Below, in pieces: positions 12,196-24,300 of a stretch of DNA of 64,000 nt (positions are counted from its first letter, which is position 1; every line of letters starts with the position of its first letter). The translations under genes were made by a program, and so were the position numbers. The notes beneath the pieces were generated by a model. The model had not been told where the DNA came from. It was given only the letters and a program-made list of their open reading frames with translations, and ran no database searches. The stretch covers positions 147,290,721-147,354,720 of the forward strand of contig NC_134530.1 of the NCBI RefSeq assembly GCF_050624435.1, read 5' to 3'. Source of the stretch: Tenrec ecaudatus. Its lineage: Eukaryota; Chordata; Mammalia; Afrosoricida; Tenrecidae.

Positions 12196-12362
12196 TACTC
12201 AACTGCTGTCAAGTAGATTCCAACTCATGGTGTCTCTAAAAAGGTAGAAACCCTTGTAGGTTTCTGAGACTGTAATTCTCGACAGAATCGTAGAAAACTT
12301 CATCTTTCTTCCTCGGAGTGGCTGGTAATGTTGAATGACTGACTAGCCACTAGTAGCCCAGT
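12196..12362 (-). mobile_element. AfroSINE copy, 5' end lost
   Basis: + strand CTGTCAAGTAGATTCCAACTC tail side and TTCATCTTTCTTCCTCGGAG body; the tRNA head is not seen. Confidence 0.7.
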
Positions 12363-13000
12363 TTTTTTTCAGGAGAACAAAACCCCCAAGAATAGCTTTA
12401 CTTCAACTGAAGGAGGCGTCATTTGATATAGTGGCCACCGATGCTTACAGGACATAATATTTAGAATTCAGTAAAATGAGATTTTGTATCTTGATTTTAG
12501 AATTTTTGTAAGTAATAACAAAAACAGCTTTCTGTGGCAAAGGTACAGAAATTTTCTTGATCTTAGTTGCTTCCTTTTTTAGAAGAGTATTTTATGGTAA
12601 CAGATTGATGTTTTCCTTGCAGACCTGACCCTAACATGCCAAAAGTAGGGGAAAGGGGGTCATTTGAAAGATTGTCCCTCTTACTCCACATCCATAAATC
12701 AGTGTTCTGAAAAACCACTTAGGCCAGAGGGTAGGGAATCTTAACTCTTTTGAGATATTTAAAGTAATTCATTTGTTAAAGTAATACCTTCCACTACAGT
12801 GTGAGTTTAATGTGGGTACATTTCTTGAAAATAGCAGTGCGTAGTTGGCCATATTTTAGATTTAGTATTTATAAACTTCATACATTTTTATTTTTCATTG
12901 CATATACACTGGTTTTTATAAGAAAGTACAGTATCTAATGGAAAGCTATCAGAAACATTTATTTTGTAATTTAGGTTCAGCTCTTTGAGTTTTAAGAATT

Positions 13001-13003
<3 letters not shown>

Positions 13004-13047
<44 letters not shown>
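13004..13047. repeat. (TG)22 microsatellite
   Basis: Uninterrupted GT dinucleotide run. Confidence 0.98.
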
Positions 13048-13052
<5 letters not shown>

Positions 13053-13788
13053 TTCTATACATAATCAGAAATTTGGCTTTGCATCTTTGCTCGGATCTGA
13101 TCACTAACACCAAAAATTTAATGACTCATCTCAACTTAGTAATAGCTCAAGTATAAATTTCTTACATTTTATACCTAAGTGTATATTAAAGAATTATGTA
13201 AGCATGATCTCCTAGGTAAAATATTTCATTGTTTTGGTTTTGAAATATATATAATACATATACTGTGCATATTTTCTTGTCAGTAATATCTGACATCTCC
13301 AAGTCTTGCTTTTGCTCTTTTAGCATTTAGGAAGAAAGCCTTCAATCCCACATAAAGACAAACCCACACCCAGATACTGGACAGACAAGCATTTTGACTG
13401 TAATCTGCCCTGCCCTACAGTTTATAGAGCATAGACTTTGTTTGGGGTGTTTATTCTCCTGCTTCCACCTCATCACTATAATCAAAAGGCAACAAGAATT
13501 CCGAGTTCCAGAGCAGACGCTGGGACTGGAGGGAATAGAAAGGCCCAAAGAGAATTAAGCAGAATGAAGGAGCTTGGGTATTAACCAGAGAGGGAAAGGC
13601 AGGAATAAAACAGAGCGGCTTACTTAGGCATACTCGGCCCTGCAGTTTAGGAGCTAGAGCAGGAGTGCTCTTCTTGATACCATAGTTCTTTGAATTTGTT
13701 GGCACATGAAAGTTCTTGTTGAAAGCACTCATGCTAGTGTGGCTGTTGGACTTGATTTGGTGAGAAGTAGCATAAAACAAAGCAGATT

Positions 13789-13934
13789 CATTGTCATCAA
13801 GTCAATTGACCCTATAGGACAAGGTAGAACTGTCCCTTTGAGTTTCTGAGACAGTAACTCTAGGGGATTAGAAAGCCTCATCTTTCTCCCTCTCAGAGAG
13901 GCTGATGACTTCAAACTACTACACCTCCAGGGCT
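13789..13934 (-). mobile_element. AfroSINE copy
   Basis: + strand ATTGTCATCAAGTCAATTGAC, CCCTATAGGACAAGGTAGAAC and CTCATCTTTCTCCCTCTCAG, ending CTCCAGGGCTTC. Confidence 0.75.
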
Positions 13935-14567
13935 TCTTTGAAAAAGTAGCATGTAGATAAATCAAATAGGATGCCAGGCAAACTCGTGTGTGAATTCACT
14001 AGCTGATGCCAAAAAAAGTGAGGTTTGTTTTTTATTATAGGTTTATCCCTTAAACAATGTATTTTCCCATTTTCTTAATATATATACCTCTTTTATTTTC
14101 CTATTTTATGTGTATGTGCGTATTTTAAAAATTTAGACAACTCTAAAGCTTATGATAGCTGGCTGTACCGCAGAGTATGGTAACAAATCCAAATAACTTG
14201 TCCTTAAGTGCTTTTTATTTTAAATTTATAGACTTTTAACATTCCCTAGACGGAAATGTCTATATCAACACAATAAGGAAATGTGGATCTTGGAGAGAAT
14301 CTAATGGGAGGAGTAAATTAAGCATCTGGTTTAAATGATCTTGCCGTTTGAAGTCACTTAATGAGTGATGACAATGACAAGTCACAGCTCAATTAGAAAA
14401 TAAGTAGGGAATGAGTCTATAGACGGCAATATGGCTTTTCAAAGATCTGGCCATCAGATGTGTAATATGGGTTAAGAACAGACTTTCTTGAAAACCCTGA
14501 GTCACATAATTTAGATGTTGGGCATAAATTGATGGAGTAGCATATCCAATGTTTGTAGATATGTAAA

Positions 14568-14766
14568 TTCTGGTGGTAGAGTGGTTATAAGCTGCTAATT
14601 GCAAAGCCAGCAGTTCAAAACCACCAGCCACTACTGGGAGAAAGACAGGACTTTCTCTTCCAGACAAGAGTTAATCTTGGAAACCCAGAGGCAGTTCTAC
14701 CCTCCCTTGTAGGGTTGCTATGAGTCAACGTCGACTGGATAGAAGGGAGTTTAGAGTTTTTTTTGG
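14568..14766 (+). mobile_element. AfroSINE copy
   Basis: CAGCAGTTCAAAACCACCAGC B-box region, GAGGCAGTTCTACCCTCCC body and GTTGCTATGAGTCAACGTCG tail, ending in a T/G-rich run. Confidence 0.85.
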
Positions 14767-14949
14767 TATTCTTGTTATTGACTACAGAACAAACCCGAAC
14801 CTCCTCCCCTAAGTTTAGAGATTTCTAATTGGCTTAATGATTAATTTTGGGTGAGTGGAACAAGCATTTATTGCATTGCATTATTTCTCCTTCAACACTG
14901 TATCTATTTGACTGTTGGGTTTCAGGCTTTCTGACTTGGTACCTGTCTT

Positions 14950-15245
14950 CATTACTTAGTGTTGCCGTCACAGAACTCTCACTAGTGGGTGACTTCAGAC
15001 AAACATTGCAGGAGGCTAGACGTCTGAATTTAGAGCCCTGCCTTAAGAGGAAGGCTTTCTCTCAGTGTTGGCTCTGGGCCAAGGCCCTTTGCTGTCCCAA
15101 GCTTTTGTTCTTGGGCCATCTTCATGTAGTTTAGTAACTCTCTCTGCATCTATATTTCCTAGTAACAAAGAAAACCCATTCTCTCATGGGATTATAACGA
15201 CAGGGACAGAGGTTAGGATTTGCAACACATATATTGGAATGATGC
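14950..15245. repeat. Dispersed repeat family D, copy 2
   Basis: Shares GGAGGCTAGACGTCTGAATT, CTCAGTGTTGGCTCTGGGCC and ACAGAGGTTAGGATTTGCAA with the other two copies. Confidence 0.55.
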
Positions 15246-15275
15246 GCAGGTCAGTCCATAACCAAAAGCAAACAA

Positions 15276-15392
15276 ACAAACTCACTGCCATGTCGTCACT
15301 TCTGACTCATGGCCACCCTGTGAGACAGGGTGTCACTGTTTATGGGAGAAGAATGCCTGGTCTTTGTCCTGAAGATGGCTGGTGGTCACCAG
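15276..15392 (-). mobile_element. AfroSINE fragment
   Basis: + strand CTCACTGCCATGTCGTCACTT, CTGACTCATGGCCACCCTGT and GATGGCTGGTGGTCACCA match the tail and body. Confidence 0.65.
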
Positions 15393-16594
15393 GATGCCTT
15401 ACAATCCATACCAGTACTTTAAGATTCAGGACCAATATCTGTATATATTTTATCAAATAAACTTGGAAGCCTATAATTTTTTTTAAAAGCTTGCTGAGTC
15501 TAACACACAGGAAAACGAATAGAATAAATGAGTGAAAATGGGGGAAAGAGACACTGAGGATAACTTTATAGACAAAGTCAAAATGGTAACAGATTCATGT
15601 GTGCATTTATGGATTATCAGGAGGTATAAGGATGAGAATTTTTCCTAGTACCAGTTTGGAGATTGGAAAAATCATTAAATTCAATGATAATTGTGCTACT
15701 TTTCTGAGTGTATTATACATAAGTCATGATTCAAACATAAACTTTTGTCAACTCAGGGAGAGAAAGAAAGTTTTTTCTAATGATATTCAGAAATTGGACC
15801 TTGACATGACAGTGGATGTCTAAAGTTAAACAGATTTCCAAGCTCTCGCCTGCTCTATTACTGCAGTGGAATCCCTCCTGTGCCGCCCCCCCCCTCCCCG
15901 CCCCCCCCCCCCCCAGAACTCCACTTCAGCAGGAAGACCTGGTATTTGGTCGATAGTGGCCTATAGCTGCCAGGATTCATTAAGGATAATGACAGTCAAC
16001 ATTTATGGGATTTACCAACATGTTTACAGTATGGTCTTATGGATAATAAATTTCTTATTATTTTGCAGGATTGACTACTCTCCCACTATGCTGGCAGCAT
16101 TTTAAGTATATTTGTCAATTTTCCAAATTTTAACTGAAGAAAACCGTAGAGTTTATTATTGACTAGAGTGTGAATCTACCAATTATCAGGTCAGTATCAT
16201 ACCCCCACCCCATGTCATTGCCACGCCCAAATAGCATAACTCTTTCATTTCCCTTTCCCACAAAAAAGTATTCTAATGTCCTGTCTATGGAGATTAGATT
16301 CTAAATGTATAAAGCACGAATGAACCATGAAGATTTATTATTTCTAAAGAAAATGGCTTCGTTCTGGATTGAGCTCAAACAGATTTGGTGGTTCTCAAGT
16401 TACATAGCTGTGGCTTTATTTTTCCTGTGTCCTATGTGAATTGTCATCACTTTGTGTGGACACCAAGCTAAATGAGTTGGTACATATTAGCAAAATTTTC
16501 CAGATATTAACATCTGTGTGCAGAAGTGAGTGATTTGCAGATGCAGAAATAACAAGTAAGAATGTTGTTCATTGTATCATTGACAAGGAGTAGA

Positions 16595-16800
16595 TTTTTA
16601 AAAAATCATTTTATTGGGGGCTCATAGAGCTCTTATCACAATACATACATACATACATGTGTCAAGCATATTGTACATTTGCTGCCATCATCATTCTTAA
16701 AACATTTGCTTTCTACTTGAGCCCTTGGTATCAGCTTCTCATTTTTTCCCCTCCCTCTCCCACCATCCCTCCCCCACAAACTCTTGATAATTTATAAATC
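16595..16800 (-). mobile_element. LINE type A 3' end
   Basis: AATCATTTTATTGGGGGCTC through GAGCCCTTGGTATCAGCTTC to CTCTTGATAATTTATAAATC on the + strand. Confidence 0.85.
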
Positions 16801-17477
16801 TACTGTGTGGTCAGAGATTTTGTACAGCTTGTCCCGGGACACAGTCTAACAACACAGTGAAGTATGCATTTTCTAGGCGTTCTCTCTCTCTCTGGAAGGA
16901 ATCAATGACTCTTTTGTGTGCCCCTAAAATTCAGTGTGCTCCTGAGAATTGGGGATTAACTGCAGAGTGTGTGAACTATTGTTGGGATTCGCTGTACAGA
17001 AAACTATTCTGAGGGTCGGCAACTTGGAGGTAAAAAGTAAGAGAAGGAAAATGGTCCTTGTGCTGCTTATGTGTCTCAGCATACCTGGTGGTCGGAAGAC
17101 CCTTCAAGGATTGTAACGTCCAAATTCTTTCTGTCTGTGTATGGTTTGTGAGAAATTAACCTTGTGGAAAGGATTATGTGTGTGCCATACAATTTCCCAC
17201 TTAATACATTTCCAAAGGTGCAAAGTCTTATGTAAATGTGAGCTCATTAAGTCAAATTAATTCAGTTTTTAGAAACTTGGCCAATTAGGTATGATGTTTA
17301 AACAATATACTTTTAAGAAGTCATTTAAAAGTATATTTGGTTACCTTTAAACCTGTTTTGTTACGCACATTATAAATATTTTGATAGATGTTCTCAGTAA
17401 AAGAAACAAAATTTTCTCTCTTACTCTTGCCAACCATTATCTTCACTCAGACCCCAGGTAAGCTGTTTTCAGCAACA

Positions 17478-18085
17478 TCTCAGTTATCTAATGCTGCCGA
17501 AACGGAAGTGCCACAGGACTATGGCAAACAAATCTCTTTCCTCTCAGTGAAACTAAAATCACACTCACAACCCTATCGGACAGGGTAGAACTGCCCCTGT
17601 GGGTTTGCTCTTTATAGGCATAGAAAACCCCATCTTTCTCTCACAGGGGGCTGGGGTGTGTGTGTTAATTTTGAACGGCTGACCTTGTGGATCTATACCC
17701 CCATGAAGCTACAGGTCCAAATTGAGTGCTCTACACAGTCAGAGACATGATCCCTGAAAGAAGAGTCTTTCACAAGTCTAAATTCAGAGCACAGCTTAAG
17801 GGGAAGGTTTTCTCTCTGTGGGCTGTGGAGCAAGGTTCCTTTCTCTTCAGATTCTGCTTCCTGGCTCCTTGGAGATCTTGTCCTTGGCATCTACTTACAT
17901 CATCTCTCTCGGCTTGCTTGCTTAATCTCTTATCTCTCCAAAAAGTCTGACTGATACACTGTACACTAATTTTTGCTCATTAGTATAACCAGGTCTGCCC
18001 ATCCCCAAATAGGATTATAACCACAAGCATAGAGGTTAGGATTGATAGCATATATTCAGGGGTCCATAATTCAAACCCTAACAAG
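17478..18085. repeat. Dispersed repeat family D, copy 3, split by an AfroSINE
   Basis: Starts CTCAGTTATCTAATGCTGCC and continues after the SINE with CTAAATTCAGAGCACAGC, CTTCAGATTCTGCTTCCTGG and ACAAGCATAGAGGTTAGGAT. Confidence 0.6.
17555..17692 (-). mobile_element. AfroSINE copy nested in repeat D
   Basis: + strand ACCCTATCGGACAGGGTAGAA, CTGCCCCTGTGGGTTTGCTC and TTTGAACGGCTGACCTTGTG. Confidence 0.75.
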
Positions 18086-18543
18086 AGGGATACCAGATGT
18101 TTTATACACAGTTTTGGAATTTTGATTATCTAAAACTGGGATTATTTTCATGGCCTGACAAATTTTCAGTTTAATAGTGTTCATGGTAAACACTTTGACC
18201 TAAATATCTAGCCACAAGATGAGTGGCTAAATGTTGTCTGGACTTTCTAGGAGTTTTGCTTAGAAATCATGCAGGAAAAATGATGAAAAGTTGATCTTGT
18301 GAGTAGTTATGAAATCAGCAACTAAAGAGAATCTTAGTTGCTAATGCTGCTCATTTATGATTAACACTAGACAGCTGTTATCTATTTATTTGTAACCATT
18401 CCCTTTCTTAAAGCACTTTATACTATAACTGTTGCTCTTGTCTGTCTCAGGCTCCCCCTTCCTGTACAAATTATGTGGCATTATCTCTGCTGTCGTCTAG
18501 ACCAAAGGTTGTCTGATTGTTGGCCTTGTTTCAGTCTTTCAGG

Positions 18544-18642
18544 ATGAATCTGGAAAAACTCAGCAAGCCTGAACTCCTGACACTCTTCAGTATTCTTGAA
18601 GGAGAGGTTGAAGCAAGGGACCTTGTTATAGAAGCATTAAAG
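18544..18642 (+). CDS. CTTNBP2NL: CTTNBP2NL coding exon 1 (residues 1-33)
   Basis: Encodes MNLEKLSKPELLTLFSILEG and 13 more residues, the conserved start of the CortBP2 N-terminal domain shared by CTTNBP2 and CTTNBP2NL. The ATG at 18544 has A at -3, a fair Kozak context. The exon ends at ...GCATTAAAG before a consensus GTATGT donor, in phase 0. Upstream are two AG acceptors, one after TTTCAG (exon from 18535) and one after CAG at 18542 (exon from 18543), both preceded by a T-rich tract. An N-terminal extension through the upstream acceptor is possible, but the family normally starts at this methionine. Confidence 0.96.
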
Positions 18643-18732
18643 GTATGTTAAAAGGGTGTGGGGTGGGGAGGATGATAAATTAGCATGTTTTTTTAAAGTT
18701 GCTTAAGTGATTGTGAATTATTTAATGAGGCT

Positions 18733-18772
18733 GTTTCCATAGTCACATTAAAGTTTCCATAGTCACATTAAA
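18733..18772. repeat. Perfect 20-bp tandem duplication
   Basis: GTTTCCATAGTCACATTAAA occurs twice back to back, about 90 bases inside intron 2. Confidence 0.97.
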
Positions 18773-18964
18773 TCTGTCTGGGTGTACAGATTAGCCACCT
18801 GTGTGGTGTGATTTCAGGAACACTAGCAAAAACCTTTCTATCTTCCAATAATAGTCTCCTTGGTCTCATCTGATATCTGAACCTTGAACATCATTTTTTA
18901 TTTTTTTTCCGAATAATGGACCTTTGCTCTTTCTGAATTGTGACCCTTTTGAGAACTCGATGAG

Positions 18965-19176
18965 CCCAAACGAGAGGACCAAGCCCACTGCCATGAAGTC
19001 AGTTGTGACTCATGGCAATCCTGTACTAGGTCAGAAGAACTGCTCTGTGGGATTTCTGAGACAATAAATCTGTACAGGAGCAGGCAGGTCATCTTTTGTA
19101 GTGGGGCTGGTGGGTGTGAGCCAGCAACTTTGTAGTCCAGTACTTAAACCACTGTTATGTACCACCAGGGCTCCCT
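18965..19176 (-). mobile_element. AfroSINE copy
   Basis: + strand GCCCACTGCCATGAAGTCAG to TATGTACCACCAGGGCTCCC; nearly full length. Confidence 0.85.
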
Positions 19177-19499
19177 TGTTATGAGATAGGCTTCCAAAAA
19201 GTGTATATATACAGAATTTCAGATATAATGTAGGAGTTCAAGATCCCATGGAGATCATCCACGAGTTCCATGGGCCCCCGATTGAGAATTTTGACTTTAG
19301 TTATGTATTTGATATCTATTAACTCCTTTCTAATGCCACAAGTTCTGTTTACCTTAACGTGAAAGTATAAAGTCTGTCTTCAGAGCACCTTTTGAGAGGG
19401 GGGAAAAACCCTAACGGTGTCTTTGAGTAGAAGAAGCAAGACATTACCCCTGAAAGAGAAGGGAGAGAACCAAAGAAAGTAAGACTTGAGCCTAAACTC

Positions 19500-19690
19500 T
19501 AGTCAATCCTGACTCAGAGTGACCCTGTAGACAGAGTAGACCTGCCCCTGGGCCCCGGGGGTCCCCAAGACTAAATCTTTCTGGGAGCAGACGGCTTTTA
19601 TCTTTCTCCTTCGGAGAGGCTGGTGGTCTTGAACTGCTGACCTTGCGGTTAGCAGCCTGAGTCATCACACTCTAAGCCATCAGCACTTCT
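19500..19690 (-). mobile_element. AfroSINE copy
   Basis: + strand TCAATCCTGACTCAGAGTGAC, TCGGAGAGGCTGGTGGTCTTG and GCTGACCTTGCGGTTAGCAG. Confidence 0.85.
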
Positions 19691-20619
19691 CAATAGAGTT
19701 CATCTAAAACACTTGTCTCTTCTCTTCTTTAGTTTTCCATTCTCATACTGATTTTGGTGTTTGCATTTAATTCTTATTCATGGTTGAGTAATATTTTTAT
19801 TGCTTGTTCTAAATATATAATTGTGATAAAAATCAATTGATGTCTACATCGTTCTGTAGGTGTTTTGGTTTAGTGTTAATCTATGTCTTTTAAGACTGAC
19901 TCATTCGAACGAGGACCTGCGTCTAATAGGCCTCAGCACACTTACTCATTGAGAGCTGTTTCTCTTCCGCCTTCCCCTGTCGTTCTGCCTACAGTCGATA
20001 GTTTCCAGTGGTTTCATTTCTCCAGCGTGCATGAGGCAGTTCCTCTCTGGAATGGGAGACGAGGATCTCTCTGACTTTCTCCTCTCCCGTTCCCCTTCAC
20101 TCGTGTCTCGCCTGGGGATCGCGTGTTTGTTGCTTTGCCATATGCCTTTTCATTGATGTCGGTTTATTGGCTGAGCCTTTGCCCATCATTCATATGCCTA
20201 AGCATAGCCGTGTGGGTGATCTTGGTCAAATCATTCATTCTTCCTGGAGCAAGGCTCCCTTGTCAATTAAATAATAAATGATTAATAATTAGTATTTTGT
20301 ATAACACTTTACAACTACAGGGCATTGCAAATACCCCAGTGGTTTTGTGCTTTCTTCTTTGCCCTTTATTTATACCCTCTAAGTATCCTCCATGTACCCC
20401 TATCCAAAAAGGAGTCCCCAGCTGCCAAACATTTGAATGAATGTCTCTAGTGTGTTCTCTGAGATGCCTAACATTTTAATGACTAAACATTCGATCCATT
20501 TGGTGACTCATTTCTGCCATGTCCACAGGCCTTCCTCTTTGGTTGCTACTGGTAATTTCTCTTCCTTCTCCCGTAAGTCCCTGAAAACCCTATTCTATTT
20601 CTCATAGCTCACTCCACGA

Positions 20620-20700
20620 CAAGGGGACTTCAAAAAGCTTGTAGAAAAACACCCATCTTTTCATTCTGTTTGCCCACAAAATCCTGAAGCGCCCTCATAT
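20620..20700. mobile_element. ~80-bp MITE copy
   Basis: AAGGGGACTTCAAAAAGCTTG at the left, CATCTTTTCATTCTGTTTGC core and TCCTGAAGCGCCCTCATA at the right. Confidence 0.65.
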
Positions 20701-21310
20701 CACAGTCCTGACCTGTTGAACCAAACCAGGACACGCTGGCCATTTCTTAGCCACAAAGAGAAGAGGGAAAGAAGGATTGGGAACATTTGAGCTCATTCCT
20801 AATGCCGCACCCCGATGCTGTTGTTATTCCCGCTTCCTGCCCTCCTTCTCATCTGAAGTCCCTAGCGCCCTCTCCAGAGGAGTAGCAGCATGGCTTAGAA
20901 CTGAAAGAGGTCCCGTGTCCGCTCCTTTGCCAACAGGAAGGCCTTTGTTCCTGGTAACCCCTTCGAGAACTCAAAGTATTTTCCAGGAGCCAGAGTTATT
21001 ATAAATAGCAATTAGAGTTTATAAAAATGTAATAGTTGGGCAAGCAACTTGTGTTCATCAAAGATCTACCCCTATGTGCTTTGGAAGTCCAAGAAGCTGT
21101 GCTCTAAAACGATCACCAGTTGGGTTCTCGAGAAATGGACGGCCTCTGCCTATTTCTAAATGTGGTGAGGATGGCTGCTTCTATTAGAACACTCAGGATG
21201 CCCTTCTTTTCTCTAGTTTTCCAAGTATACGTGTCTCCTCATTGCTTTTCAGCCATCATAGAGCTTTATGTTTTGATAATCATTATATCCTCAGCACCTG
21301 GCATATACCA

Positions 21311-21392
21311 GGGGACTTAAAAAAATCTCTGGGAAAACTCCATTATGTTTTCATTCCAATTTCCACATCAACTTTTTGAAGCCCTCTCATAG
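21311..21392. mobile_element. ~80-bp MITE copy
   Basis: GGGGACTTAAAAAAATCTCTG left end, CCATTATGTTTTCATTCCAA core and CAACTTTTTGAAGCCCTCTC right end. Confidence 0.7.
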
Positions 21393-21399
21393 ATGCTTG

Positions 21400-24300
21400 A
21401 TAACGATTTACTGAAAAATAAATGGGAAAGTTAGTCCCATTGTGGGTACGGAGCTTTGAAAGATGACCACCATACTTGCCTGCGAGTGGTGTGTTATTAA
21501 ATGAGCTGTTCTTGTGCTCTACAACGGAGTGACTTCTGATTTTGTTAACAGATGCTTAGGTGGTTTATTGCATGTTTTCCTAAAATACCTTTTTTCCCTG
21601 CATGAATCCAATTTCAGTTACTATAGGCAGCTTCCGACAAGTTGAAAGAGCAGCTTGAGAAGCAAGAGCTATAATTAAGATAGCATTTGGATATAAGATC
21701 CTGTTTCGAATCGGGCACACGTGTTGGCTTTAGGCTGTGCCTGCCGCCTGTAGGTGATAAAGTTGTCCTCGGGCTTCAACTAGAAGCGGTTGAGGTGAAA
21801 GGAATAGCTGCCCAGCAGCGAGCGACGCAGATTTAAATGATCTATTGTTAGATGGAGTCAGTGGCAACTGGGGCCGGAAGGGTTTCAGTTCTTTTAGAAA
21901 AGCAACTGCCACACCAGATTCCTTCTGCCAGAGTGAAATCTCTCCTTATGTGTGGTTTTTATTTGCTTGTTTTATTATTTTTGCTGTCTGCTTCAGTTCT
22001 GTAACAAAGGTGTACTGCATCATATTTCTGGAACTCTCGCTTAAGAACAAACAGCCGTTGGGCTTCTTGACCGAATATGGCAGTTTACTGGTTGTCTTCC
22101 TGTGAGTGTTCTTTCTCATTCATGCGAGGGGTGCTTTGAAAAGAGTTGGGCTTTTGTCCGAAGTGGCTGTGATTGGCTTTTTCCCTTTCTGTTTCAATGA
22201 AGTTAATATTTTTCTTCCACACCTTCAAAATGCCTAATTTTCTAGATAGAAAATCTATTCTTCAAAAATAAATAATTTTTTAAAAAAGAAAACCTATTCC
22301 TCAACCTTGCATCTCTTTTTTTTAACTCTCAGTAATTTTATTTTTTATATAGCACCTATATTTCAACCTTGCATCTCTTAATATAGCCAGCCGTATGGTT
22401 TGTCGTGGCTTCTAAGTGAATGGTGGCAAGGATTTGATTTATCTACACATATAGTATAAAGTTACTATGGTGAGTAAGCTGATCCTACTTACAGGAGAAA
22501 AAATGTTAAAAATTTCATGCATTGTACAAAATTTCTGCAAAGTGCCGCATTTCACATATTCCCTTCTAGAGTCCCTGAGATAAAAGTCTCTTCAGTTTTC
22601 CTTTACAGCCAAGATGTTAGACATAGAACTAGAGTAGCCAATAGAAAATAATGTAATTGGCAGGCTCGCCTATATGTGAGTTCTAATTGCTACAGAGGCC
22701 ATTTATACTGTATGTGTTCCCAGTCAAACTTTATATGACGGGATTTTCTGTTTTAGAAGAGATTGCATCAGAGAAAAACATTCTTTCTGAGAATGAGAAA
22801 AGCATTACAGTGGAAGCAAGTTGCATTGCTCAGGCACTGGTGTGTGCGTGCGTGCCTGCGCGCGCGCACACACGCAGGGGATGTGAGGGGAGCTATGCAG
22901 TTCAGCAAGGGAGACTCCGCTCATTAATATAAGCAGATCTAGGAAATAGCTGCCCAGCATGATCTGTGTCTGCTTCAGAGTTAAATGGGAGACCCTTAAT
23001 CAACAACCAGTTTTTAAAATTTGACTGCTAATCAGAGTTTGGTTGAATCGTTTATTTTTGAAGCTTCCAGTTTGGGTGTATTACATATGCATGTGTAAGA
23101 TAGGTGGGATGGTGCAAAGCCACACTCAGCTCTGACTAAATAGACTCGACCCTGCATTTATTAGTATCGTGCTATTTTAAAGCTTTCTCTAAATTGCTTA
23201 TCCAACGATAAATGGCAAAGCATTACAACTTACCTGTAGAATTTGCTTAAGCAGTCCTGAATTCTTTTCCACTGATGTCTCAGTCATAATGCAGGTACAA
23301 CTCTTCTAAAGCCTAAGATAAATCTTCGTTGTTTTTGGCCAAAAACCATCGTAAAACTCCCCAAGCTAGAAGATTTACAGGCAAAATTGTTGTTATCAAG
23401 GTAGAATATATTTGGAATATGAGACTGTATACTATGTCTCTGTTGGTTTAACAATTTTGAATGTGTGGAGCAGTCAGGAGTTGAGGTTTTTCTAAATCTA
23501 AATGTGACCTGTATGTCTGTATTTATCTAAGAAGTGGTTTACTTTGTGAAAAATACTTTTAAATAATAGTTAAGTTTGTCTACGGATTTCATGACAACGC
23601 TAAATATCTAGAGCGAAAGGAAGTCCCATGGGAGTTGCTGTGACGGGTGCACATCAGGAACACAAGTTCACTGTCACTTCAGACTCTGACATCACTCTTG
23701 GTCAGGACTTTGTGCCTGTTATAGAAGCAGCTTTATATAAGGGTGGCCTGTGATAAGGAAGGTAAAATTAAAACACACAATCACTGTACATTGCACTATC
23801 CTAAGCAGTCTGTCAAGTGAGCTTGTATTAAAAAGAAAATCAGGTGCTGACTCGCTGAGTCAAAGATCTGTAAGGGTACTTATCTGGACCCCAAGTTGAA
23901 GCAGCCTTTGGTACCCATAAACCTAGACATACCAATTCTTAGGCCCAAACTGATCCCATTTTGATAGATGATTTCTAGGAAGAACTTTTAAGGCTGAGGT
24001 ACAGTATAGTTTAGATCATTAATGAAAATTATATAAACATAGGCTAGAACTAAGAGGATTCCCATTAATGCCTGGTTAAGAACTGTCTAGAGAATTGAAT
24101 ATTATATAAGGTGTCTAGATTTTTATTTATAACCTTTCCTATGAAACATTCTAAAAGGAAATGCACCCAAGGCCAAAATTTTAGTGTGCTTTTTATTATT
24201 AGGATAGCTGATTTTTAAAAAATTTTATTCCTACTCTCATTCATAAGTAAAATCCTAGCTTTTCACAAAAGAAACAGAAAAATAATTACTAGGGACTGCA

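Larger units (their letters stand above)
285..18534 (+). other. CTTNBP2NL: Intron 1 of CTTNBP2NL
   Basis: About 18.2 kb from the donor at 285 to the acceptor just before coding exon 1. It holds the AfroSINE, LINE, MITE and MIR copies listed separately. The stretches between them (for example 3.3-4.0, 8.8-9.8, 12.4-13.0 and 15.4-16.5 kb) show no gene or repeat that I recognise. Confidence 0.85.
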
